A stretch of 64,000 bases of DNA from Stygiobacter sp. RIFOXYC2_FULL_38_25 (GCA_001803165.1 MHAZ01000017.1:186001-250000), one strand, 5' to 3'. Positions 1 to 11,769 are shown, counted from the first letter of the stretch. Translations and numbers: made by a program. The notes: generated by a model from the sequence alone, not told the origin.

Positions 1-1
1 T

Positions 2-361
2 AACGAAAAAGGATTGAAAGAAGTTATTGGTGAAATTGCACAACTCCGTGAAGAATTCTGGAAGAATGTAAATGTTGTTGGCGATGCAAAAGATGTTAAC
101 CAATGTTTGGAAAGAGCCGGACGTTTGGCAGATTATCTTGAACTTGGCGAATTGATGGCTGTTGATTCACTTCACAGGAATGAATCTTGCGGCGGACACT
201 TCCGTACTGAATATCAAACTGAAGAAGGTGAAGCCTTACGCGATGATGAAAACTTTGCTTACGTCGGCGCCTGGGAATACATAGAAGCCGGTAAATGGGA
301 ACTCAACAAAGAACCATTGGAATTTGAGAATATTCATTTAGCTACAAGGAGTTATAAATAA
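2..361 (+). CDS. sdhA: succinate dehydrogenase/fumarate reductase flavoprotein subunit, C-terminal part (5' end outside window)
   Basis: The reading frame is open from the window edge and ends at 361, giving 119 visible residues. They show the C-terminal signature of the SdhA/FrdA flavoprotein in its Bacteroidetes form: an HRNESCGGHFR stretch, then RDDENFAYVGAWEY. In the family this part includes the capping helices that follow the FAD and substrate domains, and the protein oxidises succinate or reduces fumarate at the inner membrane. The iron-sulfur subunit follows at 1418, so this is the end of an sdh/frd operon, interrupted here by a nuclease gene at 370. The direction of the reaction in vivo cannot be read from this fragment. 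Confidence 0.9.
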   Translation, partial: NEKGLKEVIGEIAQLREEFWKNVNVVGDAKDVNQCLERAGRLADYLELGELMAVDSLHRNESCGGHFRTEYQTEEGEALRDDENFAYVGAWEYIEAGKWELNKEPLEFENIHLATRSYK

Positions 362-369
362 TTGTAGCT

Positions 370-1392
370 ATGAAGGAAAACAAACGAAATAGTGTTGGAG
401 TTAAGAAAAACTATTCTTCACTTGTTGAAGATATAGGTGAGCTGCTTAAAGCCGGAAGAAAACAATTTTATTCTTCTGCCAACACTATTCTTGTACGCAC
501 ATATTGGCAAATTGGAAAACGAATTGTTGAATTTGAACAAGGCGGCAAAGAGAAATCAGTTTACGGCTCGAAGTTGTTAGATGTTCTTTCGCAAGATCTG
601 AAATCTAAGTATGGTAAAGGGTTTAGCAGAACTAATCTTGTTTTTGTTCGGCTTTTGTATATCAATTACCGAAAAAGTCAGACACTGTCTGACCAATTGA
701 GTTGGTCGCATTATGTTGAATTATTAAGTATTGAAGATGATCTTGCGCGAAGCTTTTATGAGAAGCAAACGCTTATTGAAAAGTGGAGTGTACGTGAACT
801 GAGAAGGCAAATTAATTCTGCTCTTTTTCAACGGCTTGCTCTAAGCAAAGATAAAAAAGGAATTTTAGAGCTTTCTAAAAAAGGAAAGAAGATTAAAACG
901 GAAGATGATATAGTTAAAGATCCGTATGTTCTTGAGTTTCTAAAAATTCCGCAGTCTCACAAGTATTCCGAAAAAGAACTTGAGCAGAAGCTAATAGAAA
1001 ATCTTCAACTCTTTCTGCTTGAACTTGGAAAAGGCTTCGCTTTTGTCGCAAGACAGTTTAGGATTACCCTTGATAATACACACTATTACGTTGATCTTGT
1101 TTTCTATAACATTGCTTTGAAATGCTATGTCTTGATTGATCTTAAACTTGGTAAAGCTTCTCATCTTGACGTAGGGCAAATGAATCTTTATCTCAACTAC
1201 TTTAAGAAAGAAGAGATTTTCGCTGGAGATAGCCAACCTATTGGAATTATACTAGCTACGGAAAAAGATAATGTTTTAGTAGAATATGCTCTCGGCGGGA
1301 TTTCCAATAAACTATTTGTTTCCAAATATTTGCTCTATTTACCGGATAAAACTTTGCTCGAAGAAAAAATTAAAGGTTTATTAACAAAATAA
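370..1392 (+). CDS. DUF1016 / YhcG-family PD-(D/E)XK nuclease
   Basis: This 340-residue protein has the two-part architecture of the DUF1016/YhcG family. An N-terminal helical region carries the IRTYWQIGKRI-like segment seen here as VRTYWQIGKRIVE near residues 42-54. A C-terminal nuclease-like core has YYVDLVFYN followed by VLIDLKLG and GQMNLYLNYF. The D..DxK pattern replaces the more usual D..ExK, which is still compatible with a PD-(D/E)XK active site. The gene starts 8 nt after sdhA and ends 25 nt before sdhB, so it splits a respiratory operon and is probably co-transcribed with it. Members are often scattered or associated with mobile DNA and defence; the target is unknown. Confidence 0.85.
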   Translation: MKENKRNSVGVKKNYSSLVEDIGELLKAGRKQFYSSANTILVRTYWQIGKRIVEFEQGGKEKSVYGSKLLDVLSQDLKSKYGKGFSRTNLVFVRLLYINYRKSQTLSDQLSWSHYVELLSIEDDLARSFYEKQTLIEKWSVRELRRQINSALFQRLALSKDKKGILELSKKGKKIKTEDDIVKDPYVLEFLKIPQSHKYSEKELEQKLIENLQLFLLELGKGFAFVARQFRITLDNTHYYVDLVFYNIALKCYVLIDLKLGKASHLDVGQMNLYLNYFKKEEIFAGDSQPIGIILATEKDNVLVEYALGGISNKLFVSKYLLYLPDKTLLEEKIKGLLTK

Positions 1393-1417
1393 AGTTTGAT
1401 AAACAGTAGGAGATTAA

Positions 1418-2176
1418 ATGAACGTTGAAAAATTAAATCTAACTCTTAAAATCTGGCGGCAGAAAAGCATTAACACGCCGGGTAGTTTTGTAGAATATAA
1501 AATTTCTGTTTCACCCGATTCATCATTCTTAGAAATGTTGGATGATTTGAACAACGATTTGGAAAGCAAGAATCTTGAACCGGTTGCTTTTGAAAGCGAT
1601 TGCCGCGAAGGTATTTGCGGGACTTGCGATTTGGTTATTCAAGGTCAGCCGCACGGACCCGTTCCCAAAATTGCAACTTGCCAGCTTCACATGCGCAACT
1701 TTAGAGACGGCGAAACAATTTGGGTAGAACCTTTCCGCGCTAAAGCTTTTCCAATCATCAAAGACTTAATTGTTGATAGAACCGCTCTGGATAAAATTCA
1801 GCAAGCTGGCGGATTTATTTCCGTTAACACCGGCAGCGTACCTGATGGCAACGCGATTCCAATTCCAAAAGATCATGCTGGTTTATCAATGGATGCAGCC
1901 GCTTGCATCGGTTGCGGTGCGTGTGTTGCGGCTTGTAAAAATGCATCTGCAATGTTGTTTGTAAGCGCAAAGGTTTCTCAGTTTGCTCTGTTGCCGCAAG
2001 GACAACCGGAACGTTACCAGCGTGTACAAGCAATGGTAAAAGTGATGGACGAACTTGGCTTTGGCTCTTGTTCCAACACATACGCTTGCGAAGCCGAATG
2101 CCCGAAAGGAATTTCCGTTAAGAACATTGCCCGCATGAACCGTGATTACTTGATGGCGAAAGTGAAAGCGGAGTAA
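1418..2176 (+). CDS. sdhB: succinate dehydrogenase/fumarate reductase iron-sulfur subunit
   Basis: This 252-residue protein carries electrons between the flavoprotein and the membrane quinone site. An N-terminal 2Fe-2S ferredoxin domain has Cys62, Cys67, Cys70 and Cys88. The C-terminal domain has [11 protein letters not shown] (Cys163, 166, 169, 173) and a second group at Cys218, 224 and 228, consistent with the 4Fe-4S and 3Fe-4S clusters. The sequence is of the Bacteroidetes B-type, which normally works with a separate di-haem cytochrome b; no cytochrome gene is seen downstream, so it probably lies upstream of sdhA. A TAGGAG ribosome-binding site precedes the ATG. A predicted terminator follows at 2205. 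Confidence 0.95.
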   Translation: MNVEKLNLTLKIWRQKSINTPGSFVEYKISVSPDSSFLEMLDDLNNDLESKNLEPVAFESDCREGICGTCDLVIQGQPHGPVPKIATCQLHMRNFRDGETIWVEPFRAKAFPIIKDLIVDRTALDKIQQAGGFISVNTGSVPDGNAIPIPKDHAGLSMDAAACIGCGACVAACKNASAMLFVSAKVSQFALLPQGQPERYQRVQAMVKVMDELGFGSCSNTYACEAECPKGISVKNIARMNRDYLMAKVKAE

Positions 2177-2204
2177 GCGGTTAGCTATAAGCTATAAGAA
2201 AATT

Positions 2205-2244
2205 AAAACCTCAGTTCGTTAATTCGGATTGGGGTTTTGTTTTT
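2205..2244 (+). terminator. rho-independent terminator after sdhB
   Basis: A 14-bp stem (2205-2218 with 2225-2238, including three G-U pairs) encloses a 6-nt loop and is followed by a GTTTTT tract. It lies 28 nt after the sdhB stop and would end the sdh operon. Confidence 0.7.
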
Positions 2245-2245
2245 G

Positions 2246-2307
2246 GTAGAGACGTTCCGCCGGAACGTCTGCTTTTTTCGTAAAGACGCGATATATCGCG
2301 TCTCTAC
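2246..2307. repeat. pair of GTAxAGACG palindromic repeats
   Basis: Two palindromes lie side by side. The unit at 2280-2307 is 28 nt, with arms GTAAAGACG and CGTCTCTAC around the self-complementary core CGATATATCG. The unit at 2246-2270 has a GTAGAGACG arm, the core TTCCGCCGGAA and a right arm that has lost its end. A third unit with the same arms and another core is at 29544-29571. These are dispersed REP-like elements, not coding. Confidence 0.75.
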
Positions 2308-2402
2308 TTAAATTATTACAACAATTCTAGATCACCCTTTACAACTTAAAATCGTATATTGTGGCTGAAATAAATAAGTGTCTCAGTAATCAGAAGTAAG
2401 TC

Positions 2403-3980
2403 TTGCTTAAAAAAATCGCATCAAAGCTGAAAAACCTATTTGGCACCAAGCCAAAAACAAAAGTTTCAATTCCTGAAGTAAAAGCCAAAGAAAGCCATTC
2501 AACTCCAAGAAACAAGAAGCCATACTCAAAAGATAAAGCCGCTGAACCTCAGCTTCCTCGTAAACCATATAAAAAGGAAACCCGGGAAGAATACCGCCTC
2601 CGGCACGAAAAGAAAGAACAATCACAAAAGAAAATTGAGAAGCCGGTTGAAGTCATTTCAACAGAGCCCTGGGATGAATCTGTTTTCAAAGTTGTGATTG
2701 AAGATGGCAAAACCCGTTTTCATGATCTGAAAATGGCTAAGGAAATTCTTCATGCTGTTTACGATTTGGGATTCAAATATTGCACTCAAGTTCAAGCAGA
2801 GACACTTCCTAAATCTCTCACGGGAGAAGATGTAACAGCGCAAGCTCAAACCGGAACTGGAAAAACTGCGGCGTTTCTCATCACAATTTTTAATCACATA
2901 CTTGCTAATCCGGTAGATAAAAAAAGAAAACATGGCGCACCACGTGCGTTAATTCTTGCGCCTACTCGCGAGCTTGTTTTGCAAATCGAAAAAGACGCAC
3001 GCGGACTTGGTAAATATATCCCTTGCTCAATTCTTTCTCTGTTGGGTGGTGTAGATTATATGAAGCAGATGAAGGCACTTAAGAGTGAAGCCATTGATAT
3101 TCTTATCTGCACACCCGGTCGCCTTATTGATTTCATGCAAAAGAATCTTGTTGATCTTGGTAAAGTGGAAATCTTAATCATTGATGAAGCCGACCGCATG
3201 CTTGACATGGGTTTCATTCCTTCAGTGAAAAAAATTGTTACAAGCACACCCGCAAAAGCTAAACGCCAAACAATGTTTTTTAGCGCAACACTTACCGGCG
3301 ATGTAAAGCGTTTAGCAGAATCATGGACGCGGCAAGCTTTTGAAGTGGTTGTAAAGCCGGAAGAATTAGCGGTGGAAGCAGTTGAGCAGATTATCTACAT
3401 CACTACTGTTGCGGAAAAACCAACGCTGCTTTACAATCTAATAATGCAAAAAAAATTAGAGCGCGTTCTTGTTTTTGTAAACCGTAAGTACGAAGCAAAG
3501 CGCGTGAAAGATACTTTTGAAGCTTACGGAATCAGCTGCGCGCTTCTTTCCGGTGATGTAGAACAGACCCAGCGCATCAAACGTTTGGAAAGATTCCGTG
3601 AAGGGCAAGTTCGCATTCTAGTTGCAACCGATGTTGCTTCGCGCGGTATTCATGTGGAAGGAATTTCTCACGTTATCAATTATAACATTCCGGAAGATGT
3701 AGAAGAATATGTTCATCGTATTGGCAGAACCGGGCGCGCCGGCGCAACCGGAATTTCAATCAGCTTTGCAGATGAAAATGATTCGCATGATTTGTTGAGA
3801 TTAGAAGAATATCTAGGCAAAAAAATTGAATGTATTTTCCCGGAAGAAAGTTTGCTAGTTCCGATTCCCGAGGCGCATCAGAAGAAGAATTTACCAAAGC
3901 AGCCTAGAAAAGAATTTCAGAAAAGAAGTCCTTCCGGCTCATCACCAAGAAATTATAGAAGTCGGGGTAAGCGAAGTTAG
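2403..3980 (+). CDS. DEAD-box ATP-dependent RNA helicase
   Basis: This 525-residue protein has the full DEAD-box motif set: AQTGTGKT (about 148-155), PTREL (187-191), TPGR (237-240), DEAD (261-264), SAT, and HRIGRTGRAG in the second RecA domain. It unwinds structured RNA in the cytoplasm, as RhlB/RhlE-type helicases do in ribosome assembly or mRNA turnover. An unusually basic N-terminal extension of about 90 residues and a basic C-terminal tail probably add RNA binding. The frame is closed by a TAA at 2397 and holds no ATG before the helicase core, so the TTG at 2403 is the likely start. The exact subfamily cannot be assigned by eye. Confidence 0.9.
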   Translation: MLKKIASKLKNLFGTKPKTKVSIPEVKAKESHSTPRNKKPYSKDKAAEPQLPRKPYKKETREEYRLRHEKKEQSQKKIEKPVEVISTEPWDESVFKVVIEDGKTRFHDLKMAKEILHAVYDLGFKYCTQVQAETLPKSLTGEDVTAQAQTGTGKTAAFLITIFNHILANPVDKKRKHGAPRALILAPTRELVLQIEKDARGLGKYIPCSILSLLGGVDYMKQMKALKSEAIDILICTPGRLIDFMQKNLVDLGKVEILIIDEADRMLDMGFIPSVKKIVTSTPAKAKRQTMFFSATLTGDVKRLAESWTRQAFEVVVKPEELAVEAVEQIIYITTVAEKPTLLYNLIMQKKLERVLVFVNRKYEAKRVKDTFEAYGISCALLSGDVEQTQRIKRLERFREGQVRILVATDVASRGIHVEGISHVINYNIPEDVEEYVHRIGRTGRAGATGISISFADENDSHDLLRLEEYLGKKIECIFPEESLLVPIPEAHQKKNLPKQPRKEFQKRSPSGSSPRNYRSRGKRS

Positions 3981-4152
3981 ACACATATTGCTCGTCCGCC
4001 CATACTCACGTTAAGAGAGGCAAGAAACCGGGAAATGGAATATTCTGCTATGACTTAAAAGGTCTAAGCAATTCCGGTTGAATTCAGTCGGGATTTTTTT
4101 CTTCGTTTTTTTGTATTATTCGTACAAGATAATACGGCAGTCCAAAGCTAAA

Positions 4153-7804
<3,652 letters not shown>

Positions 7805-7813
7805 GGAGGCATC

Positions 7814-8656
7814 ATGCTAAGCGTATTGAAAAAGAAGAAACTCTGGTTCGTATTTCTTGCAGTGTTTATAGCAGCATGCTCTGCAATTCAGAGTCTTAAT
7901 ATTTTTCCTGTTGAACAAGATGTGGCTCTCGGTTCTGAGTTTGCACTGCAATTACAGAACAGCTCAAAAGATTATCCTGTTTATAACAATCCGGCAGTAA
8001 AGAATTATATAACTCAAAAAATTTTCCAGCCGATTTTACAATCGCCGGATGTACTTTATAAGAATGTGTTTAAGTACAACTTGGAGATTATCAAGAACGA
8101 TACAATACTTAACGCGTTTGCTGTACCTGGCGGGCCAGTTTACGTTTACACCGGCTTGCTAAAATACCTTGATTCGGAAGCTGCTCTTGCCGGAGTTCTT
8201 GGACACGAAATAGCTCATGCTGAAAGAAGGCACGCAACTAATAGAATGACGAAGCAGATGGGAATTCAGATGCTAACTCAGTTAGTGCTGGGACAAAATC
8301 CGTCTCAAACAGCTATGATTGTTTCTAATCTATTTACCGGCATGACTTTACTTGCTAACAGCAGAGCTGATGAAGATGAAAGCGATCAAGTTTCTATGAA
8401 GTATTTACAAGCAACAAAATATTATCCCGGCGCAGTAAAGTTTTTCTTCGAAAAAATGAGAGATGATGGTAAGGTTGAAAAAGGCGGGCAAGGGATTTCT
8501 GTGTTTTTATCTACTCATCCGGATCCAATAGCCAGAATTGCTTCGGTAGACCAAAGACTAAAAGCTGCCGGAATCGAAGTTAAATCTTATAAGGCTACCG
8601 GTGCCGGAATCTTCAAAGATGAGTATAAAAAGAACATTTTAAGCCAGCTTAAATAG
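7814..8656 (+). CDS. M48-family zinc metalloprotease, lipoprotein
   Basis: This 280-residue protein has a lipoprotein signal peptide with a lipobox ending at Cys22 (FIAAC), so it should be anchored in the envelope facing the periplasm. The M48 active site is HEIAH, with zinc ligands His131 and His135 and catalytic Glu132. The third ligand is probably Glu187 in SRADEDESD, which matches the SRxxExEAD pattern of the family. Relatives such as LoiP and BepA act in outer-membrane protein quality control. A GGAGG ribosome-binding site precedes the ATG, 9 nt after the permease stop. The substrate is not known. Confidence 0.92.
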   Translation: MLSVLKKKKLWFVFLAVFIAACSAIQSLNIFPVEQDVALGSEFALQLQNSSKDYPVYNNPAVKNYITQKIFQPILQSPDVLYKNVFKYNLEIIKNDTILNAFAVPGGPVYVYTGLLKYLDSEAALAGVLGHEIAHAERRHATNRMTKQMGIQMLTQLVLGQNPSQTAMIVSNLFTGMTLLANSRADEDESDQVSMKYLQATKYYPGAVKFFFEKMRDDGKVEKGGQGISVFLSTHPDPIARIASVDQRLKAAGIEVKSYKATGAGIFKDEYKKNILSQLK

Positions 8657-8681
8657 GCTTATTTTTCGTCCCAATCTTTTC

Positions 8682-8710
8682 TTGAAGTTTGGGGCTCGAT
8701 AATATATATT
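8682..8710 (+). promoter_or_regulatory. sigma-70-type promoter of the CAU tRNA
   Basis: TTGAAG at 8682-8687 and TATATT at 8705-8710 are separated by 17 nt. The likely start point near 8717 is about 17 nt before the mature tRNA 5' end at 8734. This is a prediction from spacing and sequence only. Confidence 0.55.
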
Positions 8711-8733
8711 TACCACCCGTTTTTAGGAATGAT

Positions 8734-8807
8734 GGCGAGGTAGCTCAGTTGGTTAGAGCAGTGGAATCATAATCCACGTGTCGGGGGTTCAAGTCCCTCC
8801 CTCGCTA
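8734..8807 (+). tRNA. tRNA with CAU anticodon (elongator Met or Ile2)
   Basis: A 74-nt cloverleaf is visible. The acceptor stem is GGCGAGG with CCTCGCT (a G-U pair at position 1-72). The D arm contains AGCTCAGTTGGTTAGAGC, the anticodon stem is GTGGA/TCCAC and the T loop is TTCAAGT. The anticodon CAT is at 8768-8770. The stem lacks the GGG/CCC run of initiators, so it is elongator tRNA-Met or the tRNA-Ile2 whose C34 is changed to lysidine by TilS, a gene also present in this window. CCA is not encoded. It sits between the M48 gene and secG. Confidence 0.93.
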
Positions 8808-8826
8808 CAAAACTTTGGAGTTAAGG

Positions 8827-9171
8827 ATGTACACTTTATTAATGACTTTATCTGTAGTAATCGCGGTGCTTTTAATCATCGTGGTGTTGCTTCAATCAAG
8901 TAAAGGCGGCGGACTCGCCGGATCGTTCGGCGGAGTTGGTCAATTTGGAACTGTTTTTGGCACAAGAAGAACTGCTGATTTTCTTAGCAAAGCCACATGG
9001 TGGTTAGGTGGTGGTTTGATAATTCTTGCAGTTGTTATCAATCTTTTTTTCTTACCCGGACAAGTAGCTCAAGGTGGCGGTGATAGTATCATTCAAGGTG
9101 GCGGACAGCAAGCTGTTCCGACCTCGCCGGCATTGCCTCAGCAAAGGTCAACTCAAGCGCCTACTAAGTAA
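8827..9171 (+). CDS. secG: preprotein translocase subunit SecG
   Basis: This 114-residue protein has two transmembrane helices (about 1-23 and 50-74) joined by the conserved loop LLQSSKGGGLAGSFGG, which identifies SecG. SecG assists SecA-driven translocation through SecYE at the inner membrane. A Gln/Pro/Ser-rich tail follows the second helix. The ATG at 8827 is chosen because a GGAG motif lies 6 nt upstream; the TTG at 8815 would leave no room for it. It begins 19 nt after the tRNA and may share its transcript. A strong terminator follows. SecA, its partner, is encoded at 36627. Confidence 0.93.
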   Translation: MYTLLMTLSVVIAVLLIIVVLLQSSKGGGLAGSFGGVGQFGTVFGTRRTADFLSKATWWLGGGLIILAVVINLFFLPGQVAQGGGDSIIQGGGQQAVPTSPALPQQRSTQAPTK

Positions 9172-9180
9172 TTCAATTGA

Positions 9181-9204
9181 GCCCCTTTGCAAAGGGGCTT
9201 TTTT
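9181..9204 (+). terminator. rho-independent terminator after secG
   Basis: GCCCCTTTG and CAAAGGGGC form a perfect palindromic stem at 9181-9198, immediately followed by six T residues. It lies 9 nt after the secG stop. Confidence 0.9.
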
Positions 9205-9315
9205 ATTTAATGAGACTTGGTCTTTGCGATCGTTGAGCGCGAAGCATAAGCCTTAGTCGAGTATCTCGCCAAAGGCGGGATGTAATTGTAATATCAAATT
9301 ATTTTTTGGTGAATA

Positions 9316-10164
9316 ATGAAAAAAAATGAAAAAGCAGTAAAAGCGTACACCGATATGGATTTTCTCAATTCGAAAGATGCGCGCACAATTAGAATTTTAT
9401 CCGAGTTCCTTCAACCTAAGGCGAGATTCGATAAGAATAAGATTATAGACACGGTAGTTTTCTTTGGCTCCGCTAGAATTGTTTCCCGTAGAGATGCGTT
9501 AAAGATGTTGAACGAAGCGAAAAAAGATAAGAGCAAAACCGGAAATGCTAAGTTTGAAAAAGCTCTTAAAGCTCTGGAAATGGCTCAGTATTATGAAGAC
9601 TCGGTTGAATTAGGAAGAAGATTAACCGAGTGGAGTATGGCTTTGCCAACTACCGGCAAGAGATTTATGATCTGCAGCGGCGGCGGACCCGGAATTATGG
9701 AAGCAGCAAATAAAGGAGCTTACCTTGCAGGCGGTCATTCAATCGGTTTAAACATCAGCATTCCTTTTGAACAGTTCGTAAATAAGTATGTTGATCCGAA
9801 TCTGACTTTTGAATTCCATTACTTCTTTATGAGAAAACTCTGGTTTATGTATCTGGCAAAAGCGCTTGTTGCATTCCCGGGTGGATTTGGAACGTTAGAT
9901 GAAATGATGGAAGTGCTAACTTTAGTCCAGACGAAGAAAGTTACTAAACCGATTAAAGTAGTTCTTTTTGGTGAAAGCTACTGGCGCGAAGTTCTAAACT
10001 TTGATGCGCTGCTTGAGCATGGAATGATTAGCAAAGGAGATTTGAAGTTATTTGAATTTGCTAGTTCAGTTGATGATGCGTTCAACAAAATAACCAGCTA
10101 TTTACAAAAGCATTATTTGGCACCGCAGAAAGTTAAAGCGGCGGCTAAAAAGAAGATGAAATAA
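9316..10164 (+). CDS. LOG-family Rossmann-fold protein (nucleotide 5'-monophosphate nucleosidase-like)
   Basis: This 282-residue protein has both LOG signatures: GGGPGIMEA (122-130) and PGGFGTLDE (188-196). The family includes cytokinin-activating phosphoribohydrolases and the bacterial PpnN nucleosidase, which cleave a nucleoside 5'-monophosphate into a base and ribose 5-phosphate. The N-terminal 45 residues and a helical insert near 60-95 go beyond the minimal fold of about 190 residues, which suggests a larger-type member. It is transcribed alone, between the secG terminator and a bidirectional terminator at 10167. The nucleotide it uses cannot be told from the sequence. Confidence 0.88.
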   Translation: MKKNEKAVKAYTDMDFLNSKDARTIRILSEFLQPKARFDKNKIIDTVVFFGSARIVSRRDALKMLNEAKKDKSKTGNAKFEKALKALEMAQYYEDSVELGRRLTEWSMALPTTGKRFMICSGGGPGIMEAANKGAYLAGGHSIGLNISIPFEQFVNKYVDPNLTFEFHYFFMRKLWFMYLAKALVAFPGGFGTLDEMMEVLTLVQTKKVTKPIKVVLFGESYWREVLNFDALLEHGMISKGDLKLFEFASSVDDAFNKITSYLQKHYLAPQKVKAAAKKKMK

Positions 10165-10166
10165 AA

Positions 10167-10186
10167 AATCCCGCCTAGGCGGGATT
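10167..10186. terminator. bidirectional terminator between convergent genes
   Basis: A perfect 20-nt palindrome, AATCCCGCCT joined to AGGCGGGATT, is flanked by an A-run on the left and a T-rich stretch on the right. It can stop transcription of the LOG gene rightward and of rpsU leftward. Confidence 0.85.
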
Positions 10187-10190
10187 AATT

Positions 10191-10394
10191 TTATCCTTTG
10201 CGATCTCTCATCGCTTGTTCACGAGAAGCTCTTCTTTTAGCTTTAATCTCATCCATTCTTTTCTCAATAGACGGCTTAACGAAAAACGTACGCTTCTTGT
10301 ATTCTTTAAGGATTCCGGAACGTTCATATTTTTTCTTAAAGCGCTTTAACGCTTTATCAATATTCTCGTTCTCTCCGATAGTGATACCTACCAA
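10191..10394 (-). CDS. rpsU: 30S ribosomal protein S21
   Basis: This 67-residue basic protein matches S21 over its whole length: ENIDKALKRFKKKYERSGIL, then a Lys/Arg-rich tail ending in RASREQAMRDRKG. S21 sits on the 30S platform and helps initiation of translation. The start is a TTG at 10394, supported by an AGGTG ribosome-binding site 7-8 nt upstream on the minus strand; no ATG fits the conserved N-terminus. It is the last gene of the leftward block and ends at the bidirectional terminator. Confidence 0.95.
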   Translation of the reverse strand: MVGITIGENENIDKALKRFKKKYERSGILKEYKKRTFFVKPSIEKRMDEIKAKRRASREQAMRDRKG

Positions 10395-10465
10395 CTTATT
10401 TCACCTGCCTTCTTGTTGATAATTTTTGCGCCGTAAAACTAAAGAAAGCACCCCAATTTTCCAAG

Positions 10466-10918
10466 TTATCTTTCTTCGCCGGCTGGAATTACAAGTACCG
10501 GGCATTTAGCGTGTTGTATCACCTTTTCGGCAACACTGCCGAGTAATGAGTGCATAATTCCCGTTCTGCCGTGTGTTGCAATTACAATTAGCTCGGCCTG
10601 AATCTCTTTAGTGTACTTCACAATTTCTTCAAAATCAATTCCATGTTTAATCACACCAATCACTTTTATGCTGGTATCGTTTTCAGTTTCTGCAATGAAT
10701 GCAGAGAGCTGCTTCCGGGCATCAGCTTCAAGAGCAGCAGCAATTTCGGTTTCGCTTAAATTTTGTTTTCCTGGAACGAAAGGCATGCTTTTATCAATTA
10801 CATGAAGAATATGGATTGCAGCGTTCATGTTATCTGCTAAGTCGCGCGCGTACTCCAGCGCGGATTGCGAGAGACTGCTGAAATCAGTTGGAACAAGAAT
10901 ATTTTTTATGCTGAACAT
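10466..10918 (-). CDS. universal stress protein, UspA family
   Basis: This 150-residue single-domain protein begins with NILVPTDFS, typical of the Usp fold. It carries the ATP-binding loop ATHGRTGIMHSLLGS, where G117, nine residues, then G127-S128 match the ATP-binding subfamily (the first Gly of the motif is Ala114). Such proteins accumulate in starvation or redox stress. The gene starts 12 nt after the small putative anti-sigma gene and shares an operon with it and the ECF sigma factor, so it is a plausible member of that regulon. Confidence 0.93.
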   Translation of the reverse strand: MFSIKNILVPTDFSSLSQSALEYARDLADNMNAAIHILHVIDKSMPFVPGKQNLSETEIAAALEADARKQLSAFIAETENDTSIKVIGVIKHGIDFEEIVKYTKEIQAELIVIATHGRTGIMHSLLGSVAEKVIQHAKCPVLVIPAGEER

Positions 10919-10930
10919 TTGAGACTGGGG

Positions 10931-11152
10931 TTAGTTCGAGTCGCGTCCGGTAATCTTATTGTTTATGATATTAAAAAGTTTAACCGGTGCACAGTTACTT
11001 GAAAATCTATCTTTAAGCAAGAATTTAATTGATTTCTGAATGATGTATTCACCGCGGATTTTGGGATTTGTCTCGACTTCTTCTTTAACCATAGGACAAA
11101 CTTTGCCGTCCTTGATGGCTTCGTCGATATATTCTTGTTCATCTAAAATCAT
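10931..11152 (-). CDS. small protein following ECF sigma factor, candidate zinc-less anti-sigma
   Basis: This 73-residue protein starts 5 nt after the sigma-factor stop, the usual place for an anti-sigma factor. The pattern EEVETNPKIRGEYIIQKSIK, then LLKDRF, APVKLFNII, resembles the core helices of ZAS anti-sigma proteins of the RsrA type. However, the HxxxCxxC zinc motif is absent, and only Cys19 and Cys54 are present. I infer a derived anti-sigma that no longer uses zinc; the match is by pattern only. It has no transmembrane segment, so it would act in the cytoplasm. Confidence 0.55.
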   Translation of the reverse strand: MILDEQEYIDEAIKDGKVCPMVKEEVETNPKIRGEYIIQKSIKFLLKDRFSSNCAPVKLFNIINNKITGRDSN

Positions 11153-11157
11153 TACTG

Positions 11158-11769
11158 CTACTTCCTACTTTTTTCTTTCTTTCTGTTTACATAACCTTTG
11201 TCTTTAGCGTAATCATACAGTTGGGCATAGAGCATTTTACGCGCGCGGTGCAATCGCGATCTAACTGTTCCAACCGGAATATCAACAAAATCTGCAATTT
11301 CTTCGTATGTAAATCCTTCTATATCACTCAGAATAATTGCTGTTCTAAAATCTTCCGGAAGAGCTGAAAGTACTTTGGTTATTTCGTCATCCAACAAATT
11401 GCTGAAGGCATCTTGTTCGTAATGCTTGCTGTCAATTTCATCGGACTTAACGTTTTCATAAAAATTCTGAACATCTTCATAATCAACTTTGTTCGGCTCT
11501 TTAACAGCTTTGCGGTAGTCGTTGATGTAAGAGTTCTTCAATATTCTAAACAACCAAGCCTTGCAGTTCGTTCCCTTTTCAAATTTATCAAAGAAGCGGA
11601 AAGCCTTGAGGTAGGTCTCTTGAACAAGATCATTGGCGTCATCTTCATCGCCGGTCATGCGTAAAGCAAAATTGAAGACGGCGTTCATGTGCGGAACGGC
11701 TTCACGCTGAAAATCAGCATACAGCAGCTGTAGTTCTTCTTCGGTTTTATTTTCTTCAATAACTGACAT
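11158..11769 (-). CDS. ECF-type RNA polymerase sigma factor (SigR-like)
   Basis: This 203-residue sigma factor has region 2 (about residues 20-90, with DDANDLVQETYLKAFRFFDKF and CKAWLFRILKNSYINDYRK) and region 4 (135-182, with LPEDFRTAIILSDIEGFTYEEIA and GTVRSRLHRAR). The GTNCKAWLFRIL stretch is characteristic of the SigR/ECF12 group that answers thiol-oxidative stress. An acidic linker joins the regions. The neighbours downstream are a candidate anti-sigma and a UspA protein, giving a three-gene stress operon. Direct evidence for the inducing signal is lacking. Confidence 0.93.
   Translation of the reverse strand: MSVIEENKTEEELQLLYADFQREAVPHMNAVFNFALRMTGDEDDANDLVQETYLKAFRFFDKFEKGTNCKAWLFRILKNSYINDYRKAVKEPNKVDYEDVQNFYENVKSDEIDSKHYEQDAFSNLLDDEITKVLSALPEDFRTAIILSDIEGFTYEEIADFVDIPVGTVRSRLHRARKMLYAQLYDYAKDKGYVNRKKEKSRK

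Noticed and set aside
2246-2307. CRISPR array
   Set aside because: The palindromes are not evenly spaced, the centre varies rather than a spacer between repeats, and no cas gene is present.
10198-10419. A plus-strand 73-residue frame over rpsU
   Set aside because: S21 on the minus strand matches at full length with a ribosome-binding site; the plus frame is its shadow.
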